Source of the DNA: Planctomycetota bacterium
Lineage (GTDB): Bacteria > Planctomycetota > UBA1135 > UBA2386
Length of the DNA: 64,000 nt
Reading direction: 5' to 3'
Assembly: GCA_020638655.1 (NCBI GenBank)
Contig: JACKIC010000003.1
Coordinates: forward strand, 186,001 to 250,000
Part shown: in pieces, positions 18,593 through 26,561 of the stretch
How positions within the stretch are numbered: the stretch's first letter is position 1
Layout: the number at the start of each line of letters is the position of its first letter
Program-made: the position numbers and the translations under genes
The notes under the pieces: generated by a model
The model's input: only the letters and a program-made list of their open reading frames with translations
Database searches by the model: none
What the model was told of the DNA's origin: nothing

Positions 18593-20086
18593 ATGGGCAC
18601 CAGATCGTTCGTGGTTGCGTCCATGGTCCTGTGGTGTGCGACCTGTACCGCTCCGACGCCGCCGAAGGGGATCGAACCGGAGGACCCCGGCGCGCGCCTC
18701 TACCTGCGCCATTGCGCGATCTGTCACGGCGCCGCCGGCGACGCCGACACCGTGATCTGCGAGCTGCTGCTGCCGCGGCCCAACCCGTTCCGGCAGGGCC
18801 TGTTCAAGCTGGTCAGTACGACCAACGGCATGCCGACCGAGGACGATCTCGTCACGACGCTGCGCCGCGGCATGCCCGGCTCGACGATGATGTCGTGGGA
18901 CTGGATGGGGGAGCCTGACCTGCGTGCGCTGGCTCGCTACGTGCGGGGCCTCGCGATCCGCGGTCGCGCCGAGTCGATCCACCAGACCGCCGCCGTCACC
19001 GGCCGCCGGCTCGACCTGACCCAGGCGACGGCGATCGCCGAGCGGGAGCTGCTGCCGGGGCCGACGGTCGCCATCGGCCAGACGATCCCGCCGACGGCCG
19101 CGACGCTGGCGCAGGGCGAACAGCTGTTCCTGCGCCACTGCGCGGCGTGCCACGGCGAGGACGGGCGCGGCTTGCCGCAGACGCGCGACCTGCCGACCGA
19201 CGGCACCTGGCTGTGGCCGCGGGACTTCACGGCGGGCTATCTGCGCGGCGATGCCAGCCACGCGGCGCTCGCCAGCCGCATCCTCGCCGGCATGCCCGGT
19301 GCGCACATGCCCAATACGCGCCTCGCGGTCGCCGAGACCGAGGCGCTGGTCGCCTACGTGCAGAGCCTGATCCCCGAGGAGGCCGACCGGCGGCACGTGC
19401 AGTGGCGGCGCTCGTTGCGCGTCGCGCGGGTCGAGCGCCTGCCGCAGGACGACGCCGGCTTCGCCAAGGTCGACGCGGTGCGGCTGCCGCTGACGCCCCT
19501 GTGGTGGCGCCAGGGCGCCGTCGACGAGGTCTGGTTGCGCGCGGTGCACGACGGCGCCGAGCTCGCGGTGCAGCTGCAGTGGGCCGACGCGACCGAAGAC
19601 GACCGCGCCGTTCCGGGGCGCGCGCTCGGCGACGGCGTCGCCGTGCAGTTCACCCACGAGCCCGACCCGCCGCTGTTCGCGATGGGCAGCCACGACCAGC
19701 CCGTCAACGTCTGGCGCTGGCACGCGTTCGACCCGCGCGAGACGGCCGGTATCACCGACCTGCTCGACGACACCCTGCACGCGCGGCTCGACTCCGGTCT
19801 CGGCCTGCGCACCGTGCCGCGCGTCGAATCGACGTCCTTCCACGGCCTGGACTCGGTCGCCGAGGCCGCCGGCGGCGGTCTGCCGCTCTCGGCGAAGGCG
19901 CGCTGGGCCGACGGTCGCTGGACCGTGACCTTCCGCCGCGCGCTCGCGGCGCGTTCGCCTCGCGAGGTCGACCTCACGTCCGCGCAGCTGGTGCTGTTCG
20001 CCGTCGCCGTCTGGGACGGCACCCACGACGCCCACGCCGGTTCGAAGGCGATCACCACCTGGCACTCCGCGGAGCTGGCGCGCTGA
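18593..20086 (+). CDS. Dihaem cytochrome c fused to an ethylbenzene-dehydrogenase-like (EB_dh) domain
   Basis: 497 aa from the ATG at 18593 (MGTRSFVVASMVLWCATCTAP); an in-frame GTG lies at 18584. The N-terminus is a signal peptide, possibly a lipoprotein signal although the lipobox is not canonical. Two c-type haem motifs are present: CAICH at about 41-45 and CAACH at about 183-187, each with downstream Met candidates (GMPGSTMMSW, GMPGAHMPNT) as sixth ligands. The C-terminal half (from about 275) has EB_dh-like strands: EVWLRAVHDGAELAVQLQWAD, GDGVAVQFTHEPDPP and VNVWRWHAFD; such domains bind haem b in the gamma subunit of the dehydrogenase. It probably carries electrons in the periplasm or on the outer membrane. 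The partner dehydrogenase is not nearby. Confidence 0.82.
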   Translation: MGTRSFVVASMVLWCATCTAPTPPKGIEPEDPGARLYLRHCAICHGAAGDADTVICELLLPRPNPFRQGLFKLVSTTNGMPTEDDLVTTLRRGMPGSTMMSWDWMGEPDLRALARYVRGLAIRGRAESIHQTAAVTGRRLDLTQATAIAERELLPGPTVAIGQTIPPTAATLAQGEQLFLRHCAACHGEDGRGLPQTRDLPTDGTWLWPRDFTAGYLRGDASHAALASRILAGMPGAHMPNTRLAVAETEALVAYVQSLIPEEADRRHVQWRRSLRVARVERLPQDDAGFAKVDAVRLPLTPLWWRQGAVDEVWLRAVHDGAELAVQLQWADATEDDRAVPGRALGDGVAVQFTHEPDPPLFAMGSHDQPVNVWRWHAFDPRETAGITDLLDDTLHARLDSGLGLRTVPRVESTSFHGLDSVAEAAGGGLPLSAKARWADGRWTVTFRRALAARSPREVDLTSAQLVLFAVAVWDGTHDAHAGSKAITTWHSAELAR

Positions 20087-20129
20087 ACCGCGCCCGCTCC
20101 TTCTCGCACCATCAACCACCTCTCCGACC

Positions 20130-20645
20130 ATGATCCACGAACTCAGTGGCGACCTGCTGCTCAGCAGGGCCGATCTGATCGTCCACGGCGTCGCTCCGCA
20201 CGACGACTTCAAGCACGGCCTGGCGCTCGCGCTGCGCGAGAAGTTCCCGGCGATGTACAAGGACTTCCGCCACTTCTGCCATCAGCAGAACCCCAAGCCC
20301 GGCACGGCGTGGCTGTGGGCGGGCGTCGACCACCGCGGCGAGGCCGTGCGCATCGCGGCGTTGTTCACGCAGGAGCCGCCCGATCACCCTGGTGGTCGCC
20401 CGGGCAAGGCGCAGACCGGCTACGTCAACCAGGCCCTGCACACGCTGCGCAAGCTGATCACCGACGAGAAGGTCACCAGCGTCGCGCTGCCGCGGCTGGC
20501 CACGGGGGTCGGCGGGCTCGACTGGCAACACGTCGAGCCGCTGGTGCGCGCGCAGCTGGGTTCGCTCGACGTGCCGATCTGCGTCTACACCGAGTTCAAG
20601 CCCGGCTTCGGCGCCACCGAACCGCTCGCCGCGACGGCGCCGTGA
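20130..20645 (+). CDS. Macro domain protein (ADP-ribose binding or hydrolase-like)
   Basis: 171 aa. Macro-domain strands are recognisable: GDLLLSRADLIVHGVAPHDDFKHGLALAL at the start, an AALFTQEPP strand, and VALPRLATGVGGLDWQHVEP, which fits the substrate loop of TARG1/DarG-like macro domains that remove or bind ADP-ribose. The usual early Asn is replaced (VHGVAPHDDF), so the exact activity is uncertain. No DarT-type toxin gene is adjacent, which argues against a DarTG toxin-antitoxin pair. It is followed after 54 nt by a universal stress protein. Confidence 0.82.
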   Translation: MIHELSGDLLLSRADLIVHGVAPHDDFKHGLALALREKFPAMYKDFRHFCHQQNPKPGTAWLWAGVDHRGEAVRIAALFTQEPPDHPGGRPGKAQTGYVNQALHTLRKLITDEKVTSVALPRLATGVGGLDWQHVEPLVRAQLGSLDVPICVYTEFKPGFGATEPLAATAP

Positions 20646-20699
20646 GCGGCGCCTGAACATGCTGCGCCGACGCGGGGGCACCGATACGCTCTGTCGACC

Positions 20700-21110
20700 G
20701 TGCCCAAGGAACTCTGCATCGCCACCGATCTGTCGCCCGCCGGTGCGCCGGCGGTTCAACTGGGGCTCGACTGGGCCAGGCGCCTGCGCGCCCGCGTGCT
20801 GCTCTTGCACGTCGTGCACGACCCCGAGCTGACCCCGGCGCTGGCCAACGACGTGCCCGGTGAGGTCGCCGCGGCGCGCGCGCAGCTCGAGCAGCTCGCC
20901 GCGACCGTCGCGGGAACCGAGTGCCGCGTCGAGGTCCGCACCGCCGAGGACGTCGCGGCGGCGATCGTGAAGCTCGCGGCGCACGCCGACTACCTGTTCG
21001 TCGGTTCGCGCGGGCGTTCCGGCATCGAGCGGCTGGCGCTGGGCTCGGTGGCGACGGCGGTGCTGCGCCACAGCACCGTGCCCGTGGTCTGCGTGCCGGC
21101 CGGCGACTAG
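20700..21110 (+). CDS. Universal stress protein (UspA family)
   Basis: 136 aa from a GTG at 20700 (MPKELCIATDLSP). The UspA fold is shown by the N-terminal strand with a conserved Asp (CIATDLSPAG), the helix and strand ARRLRARVLLLHVVHD, and the ATP-binding signature GSRGRSGIERLALGSVATAVLRH with a terminal TVPVVCVP strand. ATP-binding Usps act in stress tolerance and dormancy. Its TAG stop shares a CTAG with the convergent DUF900 gene. Confidence 0.92.
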   Translation: MPKELCIATDLSPAGAPAVQLGLDWARRLRARVLLLHVVHDPELTPALANDVPGEVAAARAQLEQLAATVAGTECRVEVRTAEDVAAAIVKLAAHADYLFVGSRGRSGIERLALGSVATAVLRHSTVPVVCVPAGD

Positions 21111-22237
21111 GACAGCAGCCAGCGCACGCCGGCGCCCGGTTTCTGCTGGCGACGCCGGGCCGGGTCGAGCTGCGGCACCCCGTCGATGCTCTGCAGGATG
21201 TCGTCGTTGACGCGGCCGTCGAGGTAGTAGCTGTGTTCGAGGAAGCCGCCGACGAGGTCGCTGCAGTCGACCTGCTGCACCTTGTCCGGCAGCACCGCCG
21301 CGCGCGCCGCGCCGTAGCTGCCGAGCCGCTCGGGGTTGCCTTTGGTGTAGTCCGAGACGTGCAGCGCGACGTCGCCGGTGTTGTGGTAGACGGTCACCTG
21401 GCGCGCCAGCTGGTGCAGGTCGGCCATCGGCTGATCGGGTTCGAACACGTCGGCGTCGACGTCGGGGGCGCACAGGAAGATCTGCTCGAACAGGCGCGGC
21501 AGCACCGTGCCGGGCGTGAAGTCGCGCATGCGCTCGAGGGCGTTCTGCAGCACGTAGTTGCCCATCGAGTGGCAGAGCAGGTGCAGGTCCTGTGGGCAGG
21601 CCTTGCCGCCCGCGCGGTCGGCCAGCGCCGCCAGGTGGTCGCGCAGCTTGAGCAGCCCGCGCGCGAACGCGTAGCCCGAGCCCTTGGCCTCGGTGCGATC
21701 GGACTTGTAGCTGACGAACGGCAGCGCCAGGCCGTCCGAGGGCCAGGTGAACAACACCACGGCGGTCTGCTGCTTGGGGTCGCCGACGCCGTCGCGGTTG
21801 AGCATCAGCTGCAGCGCGAGGGCCGAGCCGACGGCCTCCTCCCAGCTGACGTTGAAGCCGTGCACGTAGACCAGCGCGTCGCAGCGGCGCAGCATGTCCT
21901 TCTGCAGGTCGGCGAACATCGCCTTGCTGCCGAGTCTGGCCTTCTTCTGGGTGGTGTCGGCGCGCCGCGGGTCGAGGGTCTCCTCGTAGGCGTCGATGCG
22001 CGCCTTCTTGGCGGCGGTCGCCAGCAGGGACGACAGGGCCTCGCCGTCACCGGGGCCGAAGCCGGTGTCCTTGGCGAGGCAGCGCTCGACGTCGGCGTCG
22101 GGGACCTCGAGCTCGAGCCAGCCGAAGCGCAGGTTCTCCATGCCGTCGGCGGAGAAGGATCGCCCGTAGCGGGTCGGGTGCCAGCGGTCCTTGCCCTCGT
22201 GGCGACGATTGGTCGCGAAGTAGAGTCCCAGTTCCAT
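21107..22237 (-). CDS. DUF900-type alpha/beta hydrolase
   Basis: 376 aa from the ATG at 22237 (MELGLYFATNRR); an ATG at 22249 would add four residues. The start LYFATNRR and the mid-protein ALVYVHGFNVSWEEA and LFTWPSDG are hallmarks of DUF900 hydrolases. The nucleophile elbow is LCHSMGN (catalytic Ser), and FLCAPDVDADVF plus the C-terminal VTVYHNTGDVAL and DLVGGFLEHSYY supply the likely Asp and His. It is predicted to be an esterase or lipase-like enzyme; no signal peptide is seen. The gene is divergent from the N-formylglutamate amidohydrolase gene. Confidence 0.85.
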   Translation of the reverse strand: MELGLYFATNRRHEGKDRWHPTRYGRSFSADGMENLRFGWLELEVPDADVERCLAKDTGFGPGDGEALSSLLATAAKKARIDAYEETLDPRRADTTQKKARLGSKAMFADLQKDMLRRCDALVYVHGFNVSWEEAVGSALALQLMLNRDGVGDPKQQTAVVLFTWPSDGLALPFVSYKSDRTEAKGSGYAFARGLLKLRDHLAALADRAGGKACPQDLHLLCHSMGNYVLQNALERMRDFTPGTVLPRLFEQIFLCAPDVDADVFEPDQPMADLHQLARQVTVYHNTGDVALHVSDYTKGNPERLGSYGAARAAVLPDKVQQVDCSDLVGGFLEHSYYLDGRVNDDILQSIDGVPQLDPARRRQQKPGAGVRWLLS

Positions 22238-22337
22238 GCCCGCGAGCATGGCGAGGCGCCGGCGCGCGCGCCAGCGCGCCGCGTGCAATCGTGCGGCGTG
22301 CAATCGTCGCGGCGCGGCGGGTAGCCTTCCGCGCCCG

Positions 22338-23084
22338 ATGCGCAAGCAGTCGTCCCGGCCCGTCGTCGTCGTCTCGTGTGAGCACGCCTCGCCGCGCGTG
22401 CCCGCGCCGCTGCGGGGGCTCGGCCTGCCCGCGGACGTGTTGCGTTCGCACCGCGCGTTCGACGTCGGCGCGCTGCCGGTCGCGCGCCGGCTCGCGGCGG
22501 CCTGCGGCGTCGGGCTCGTCGCCGGCACGTGGTCGCGGCTGGTCGCCGACCTCAACCGCAGCGCGCACCACCCCGCCGTGATCGCGCGGCGCGTCGACGG
22601 GCGCGCGGTGCCGGGCAACCGGCTGTCGGCGGCCGAGCGCAGCGCCCGCCTCTCGCAGTACTGGCAGCCCTACCGCGACGAGGTCGAACGCCGCGTCGCG
22701 CGCGCGTCGCGCGACGGCTTCTGCGTGCACTTCAGCGTGCACTCGTTCGTCGAACGCCTCGGCGGTGTCGAGCGCCGCAACGACATCGGCCTGCTGTTCG
22801 ACCCGCACCGGCCGCGCGAGCGCGCGGTCGCGACGCTGCTGCGCGAGCGGCTCGTGCAGGCCGGCTGGAGCGTGCGCTTCAACTTCCCGTACTTCGGCAA
22901 CACCGACGGCCTGACGTCGTTCTTGCGCGCGCGGCACCGCGCCGCCGACTACCTGGGCTTCGAGGTCGAACTCAACCAGCGGGTCGCGCGCACCGCGGAC
23001 GGGCAGCGGCGCCTCGCGCGCGATCTGGTCGCCGCGGTGCGGGCCTACCTTTCCGGGTGCATGCGCACCACGGCTTCGACGTAG
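22338..23084 (+). CDS. N-formylglutamate amidohydrolase family protein
   Basis: 248 aa from the ATG at 22338 (MRKQSSRPVVVVSCEHAS). The family pattern is clear: VVSCEHASPRVP at the start, SHRAFDVGALPVARRLA, LVADLNRSAHHP, FCVHFSVHSF and RNDIGLLFDPHRP. Members hydrolyse N-formylglutamate in histidine catabolism or act on related acyl-glutamates; without hut genes nearby the physiological substrate is open. The 3' end overlaps the convergent carboxypeptidase-regulatory-like gene by 40 nt. Both ends are well supported, so the overlap looks real. Confidence 0.85.
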   Translation: MRKQSSRPVVVVSCEHASPRVPAPLRGLGLPADVLRSHRAFDVGALPVARRLAAACGVGLVAGTWSRLVADLNRSAHHPAVIARRVDGRAVPGNRLSAAERSARLSQYWQPYRDEVERRVARASRDGFCVHFSVHSFVERLGGVERRNDIGLLFDPHRPRERAVATLLRERLVQAGWSVRFNFPYFGNTDGLTSFLRARHRAADYLGFEVELNQRVARTADGQRRLARDLVAAVRAYLSGCMRTTAST

Positions 23085-24829
23085 GCCGACGGCTCGGCGG
23101 CGAGGCGGAAGGTGCGCGGCAGGTAGCCGTCGACGGTCAGCGTCATGACGCCGAGGCCGGGACCGACCTGCAGCCGCAGGACCCCGGCGGACGACAGCGA
23201 CGAGATGCTGCGGCTGCCCGGCAGGCCGACGGTCACCCGGCCTGCGGCGAGGGGCGCCGCGGTCTGGGCGTCGACGAACGTGAGGTCGAGGGTGGTGCGG
23301 GCGTGCGGGCCGGGCACGTCGAGCGAGGTGCGCGGCACCCGTTCGCCGTGCTTCTGCTGGGAGAGCGGCGGCGGCGACGCGACGGCCTGGGGCTGCAGGC
23401 GCACGACCACCTTGGTCACGGGGCTGTCGGCGCCGGGCGACATGCAGGTGGTGGTGCCGACCAGCGCCATCGCCGGGGAGTCGTCCGGACCCAGCGCCAG
23501 CACCCGCAGTTCGTGGTCGACGCCGGGCTCGGCGACGAACCACGTGCCTTCGCGAGACCAGCCGCGGGTTGTGCGGCGCAGCACGACGAGGTCGATCGTG
23601 TCGACGACGCTGCCGTCGGGTCGCGTCGCCTCGACGGCGAAGCCGGACAGCCCCTGCAGCGTGAGCACCAGGGTCGTGTCGTCGCGGTGCACGGGCACCT
23701 CGAGCGGCGCGCTGCGGCCCGTCCTGAACCGGCCGACGACGTCCGCGTCCGCGTAGTTGCCCGAGGCGCGCAGCACCGCGCGATCGGCCGGCGCCAGCGT
23801 GAACGTGAACGTGCCGTCGTCCCTCGCACATTCGCGCCGGAACACGGCCAGCGGTGTGCCGAGCGCGCCGTGCCCGTCGCGGTCGTCTTCGACGACGACC
23901 TGCACGTCGGCGCCCGCGACGCCGCGTCCCGCGGGATCGACGACGCGTCCGCGCAACAGCACGCCGCGATCGAGCGCCAGCGTCACGGCGCCGGTCTGTG
24001 CCGGCTCGACCTCGACGCTGCGTTCGAGGAAACCGGGGCTGCTCGCGCGCACCCGCGCGGCGCTCGGTTCTTCGTCGGGCACGGACATGCCGGTCACCGC
24101 GAAGGCGCCCTGGGCGTCGGCGTAGGTGCCGAAGTGCTCGAACGGCTGCGAGGTCGTCTGGCAGACGACGAGCGCGTGGGGGATCGGCGCGCCCGAGGCG
24201 CGTTCGACGACGAAGCCGCGCACGCATCGTCCCAGCTCGACCTCGAGGTCGAGTTCGTGCACGGGGCCGCGCGGCGCGAGCCCGAGCTGCCGGGTCGTCG
24301 GCAGGAAGGCGTCGAGCCAGAGGTCGTGGCCCTGGCCCCGCACCTCGATCGCGTCGAGGGGTTCGACGAGCACCTCGGCCACGAAGCTCGCACCGGGCAC
24401 CTCCAGGCGGTAGCTGCCGTCCGCGGCGATCGCGGTCTCCACAGCCTGCGTAGCGGGCAGGTCGTCGCGCGCGACGCCAGCCAGTGAGCTCGCCGCGATG
24501 TGGCGCCTGGCGCAATCGACCACCTCGACGGTGATCTTGCCACCGCGCACGGGCCGGCCGTCTTCGCCGGTCCGGACCACGCCGCGCAACACCACCCGGT
24601 CGGAGGCCGCGGCGGCCGCGGCGTCGGCGGCGAGTTCGCGGCCCTGCGCCGCCTCGTCGGGGGGCTCGGCTGTCGGCGCCGCGGTGTCCGCGGCGGCAGA
24701 GGTGGCCGGGTCGGTCCGCTGCTCCGAGAGCGGCGCCGGCGCGCTGGGGCCGTCGCGCCACAGCGCGGCGGCGCCGAACGCGAGGGCCGCGAGCAGGGCG
24801 ATCGTTCCGGCGACGGTGCGGGCGCGCAT
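23045..24829 (-). CDS. Membrane-anchored protein with carboxypeptidase-regulatory-like repeats
   Basis: 594 aa. An N-terminal anchor or uncleaved signal (TIALLAALAFGAAALW) is followed by an Ala/Pro-rich linker and several Ig-like carboxypeptidase-regulatory (CarboxypepD_reg) domains, seen as VVLRGVVRTGEDGRPVRGG, CVRGFVVERASGAPIPHALV, LLRGRVVDPAGRGVAGADV and a last one near LDLTFVDAQTAAPLAAGRV. Such modules are structural or carbohydrate/protein-binding in exported proteins; no enzyme domain is attached. It resembles the protein at 58014 in layout. The stop lies inside the 3' end of the convergent amidohydrolase gene. Confidence 0.78.
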   Translation of the reverse strand: MRARTVAGTIALLAALAFGAAALWRDGPSAPAPLSEQRTDPATSAAADTAAPTAEPPDEAAQGRELAADAAAAAASDRVVLRGVVRTGEDGRPVRGGKITVEVVDCARRHIAASSLAGVARDDLPATQAVETAIAADGSYRLEVPGASFVAEVLVEPLDAIEVRGQGHDLWLDAFLPTTRQLGLAPRGPVHELDLEVELGRCVRGFVVERASGAPIPHALVVCQTTSQPFEHFGTYADAQGAFAVTGMSVPDEEPSAARVRASSPGFLERSVEVEPAQTGAVTLALDRGVLLRGRVVDPAGRGVAGADVQVVVEDDRDGHGALGTPLAVFRRECARDDGTFTFTLAPADRAVLRASGNYADADVVGRFRTGRSAPLEVPVHRDDTTLVLTLQGLSGFAVEATRPDGSVVDTIDLVVLRRTTRGWSREGTWFVAEPGVDHELRVLALGPDDSPAMALVGTTTCMSPGADSPVTKVVVRLQPQAVASPPPLSQQKHGERVPRTSLDVPGPHARTTLDLTFVDAQTAAPLAAGRVTVGLPGSRSISSLSSAGVLRLQVGPGLGVMTLTVDGYLPRTFRLAAEPSAYVEAVVRMHPER

Positions 24830-24883
24830 CGCGGCAGTCTAGCCGTGGGCGCCAAGAGCGGGCCGCTGGACTACGCTTGGCGC

Positions 24884-25324
24884 GTGCGACGTCTCGTGCA
24901 CTGGTTCGGCTGGTTGCTGCTCGGCGTGTTCTCGGGCGCGGCCCTCGGCATGCTCGTGGTGGGCGTGTTCAACGAGCACACGCGCGGCGCCGGCAACCTC
25001 GACGTCTTCGCGGTGCTCGGCGGCGTCGGCGCGGGCCTGGCCGCAGGAGTCTGGGGCGCCAGGTGGCACTGGCGTTGCGCGCAGGGGCGCAGCCGGCTCG
25101 TGCGCGCCGCGGCCGCGACGGGCCTGCTGGGCCTCGTCGTGATCGGCGTCGCGTTGGTCATCAAGCGCTCCCCGAGCCACCCGCGGCCCGCCGGCCACGC
25201 CGTGCCGGTGCCCGACGATCTCGAACTGGTCATGCTCACGACGGCGCTGGTGACGATCGTCGTCGGCGCCGGCTTGTGGTTGATCGGCTGGTCGGCGGGG
25301 TCCGCGCCGCGGCGCGGGCGCTGA
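24884..25324 (+). CDS. Four-helix integral membrane protein
   Basis: 146 aa from a GTG at 24884 (RRLVHWFGWLLLGVFSG after the start). Four hydrophobic segments: WFGWLLLGVFSGAALGMLVV, VFAVLGGVGAGLAAGVWGA, GLLGLVVIGVALVI and VMLTTALVTIVVGAGLWLIG. Short positively charged loops (RWHWRCAQGRSRLVR) suggest cytoplasmic sides. No family recognised. The open frame upstream of the GTG covers the start of the divergent neighbour and is not used. Confidence 0.65.
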   Translation: MRRLVHWFGWLLLGVFSGAALGMLVVGVFNEHTRGAGNLDVFAVLGGVGAGLAAGVWGARWHWRCAQGRSRLVRAAAATGLLGLVVIGVALVIKRSPSHPRPAGHAVPVPDDLELVMLTTALVTIVVGAGLWLIGWSAGSAPRRGR

Positions 25325-25328
25325 TCCC

Positions 25329-26561
25329 TCAGGGCACGAACACCGGCTCCTCGCCGGGCACGAGGCAGTCCGCGAGGCGCGCGGACAGCGCGCGCAGCGC
25401 GACCTTGTCGGGGCGTTCGCCGACGGCCTTCAGCATGCGCCGCGCCAGCGGTCCCTGGTCGAGGATCACCTCGAGCGGCCTCACCAGCGCGGCGTCGACC
25501 GCGCCGGCGTCGGGCAACACGGCGGCGGCGAGGTGGCGCCAGACCTGCTGCAGGTCGGTCGCCTTCGCCGGCATGCCGACCGCGCGCAGCAGCGCCGGGT
25601 CGCTGATCGCGGTGCGTTCGGCGTCGCGCGTCGCCGCGCGGAACTGCGCCGCGAGCGCTTCGGTGGGCAGCGCCGCGAGCTCGTCGAGCGAGGCCCAGCG
25701 TTCTTCGTAGAGCGCCTTGACCGCCTCGACCACGAGCGCCGCGATCGCGAAGTCGCAGAACGGGGACTCCTGGCAGTCGAGCACGCGGATCTCGAGCGCG
25801 TCGCGGAAGAACTTCGGCACCACGCCGCGCGAGTTGAGCCACTCCTCCTGCAGCAGGCCGTCCGGGTCGAACGGCGCGATGTCGCTCCAGATCGGCTTCA
25901 GGATCGTGTCGTAGTACTCCTGCCGGCTGCGCGCCGGCTCGGGCACGACCATGCCGGCGATGCGCGGCACGCGCGCCTGGTTGTGCCGGTAGGTCTCGAG
26001 GCGATGGTCGAGGAAGCCCGTGAACGCGCCCTCGCAGAACGGCGACGCCGCGCTCAGCGCGGGCAGCAGCGGCAGCAGCGCGCGCGCGGCGAGGTGCAGG
26101 CGTTCGAACTCCTGGTCGTTCGCGAACGGCAGGTTGAGGTGGCAACTCTGCAGGTTCGACCAGCCGTGGCCGCGGCAGTCGAAGATGCGGTCGTAGGCCG
26201 CGTAGATCTCACCCGAGTCGTGCGGCCAGCGCTTGAACTCGTCCGGTCGGAACAGCGGGTGCATGCCGCCCGGCATCAGCCTGCAGCCGAGCTTCGCCAA
26301 CAGGCCGTCGGCGAACGCCGCCGAGCGCGCGAACTCGCCGGCGCCGCCGCGCAGCGGCGCGGGGCCGGTGTTCTTGAGCTCGAGCACGTGCAGGGCCAGC
26401 TCGTTGGACCAGGTCACGGCGCCGTCCTCGAAGTCGCCGGTCAGCTTGCCAGCGGCGCGCGTGAGCAGTTCGTCGACGATCGGCTGCACGGTGAGCGTGC
26501 TGCGGTCGACGACCATGTACTCGATCTCGATGCCGAAGGCCTCGAAGGCGCGCAGCGTCAC
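25329..26561 (-). CDS. GCS2-family carboxylate-amine (glutamate-cysteine ligase-like) ligase
   Basis: 410 aa. It starts at a GTG (26561) that overlaps the stop of the upstream ligase as GTGA, indicating translational coupling. Glutamate-cysteine-ligase type 2 features: FGIEIEYMVVD at the start (metal/ATP-binding Glu), DFEDGAVTWSNELALHVLELK, GMHPLF, and SNLQSCHLNLPF, with LEIRVLDCQESPFCDFA near residue 275. GCS2 enzymes form an amide between a carboxylate and an amino group using ATP. With the RLAN/RimK ligase and the C39-like protease it probably makes or modifies a small peptide or glutamate-containing metabolite; this fits a conserved neighbourhood described for RLAN proteins. Confidence 0.85.
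   Translation of the reverse strand: MTLRAFEAFGIEIEYMVVDRSTLTVQPIVDELLTRAAGKLTGDFEDGAVTWSNELALHVLELKNTGPAPLRGGAGEFARSAAFADGLLAKLGCRLMPGGMHPLFRPDEFKRWPHDSGEIYAAYDRIFDCRGHGWSNLQSCHLNLPFANDQEFERLHLAARALLPLLPALSAASPFCEGAFTGFLDHRLETYRHNQARVPRIAGMVVPEPARSRQEYYDTILKPIWSDIAPFDPDGLLQEEWLNSRGVVPKFFRDALEIRVLDCQESPFCDFAIAALVVEAVKALYEERWASLDELAALPTEALAAQFRAATRDAERTAISDPALLRAVGMPAKATDLQQVWRHLAAAVLPDAGAVDAALVRPLEVILDQGPLARRMLKAVGERPDKVALRALSARLADCLVPGEEPVFVP

Noticed and set aside
20130..20645. DarG-type antitoxin of a toxin-antitoxin pair
   Set aside because: No DarT-like ADP-ribosyltransferase lies beside the macro-domain gene; the neighbour is a universal stress protein.
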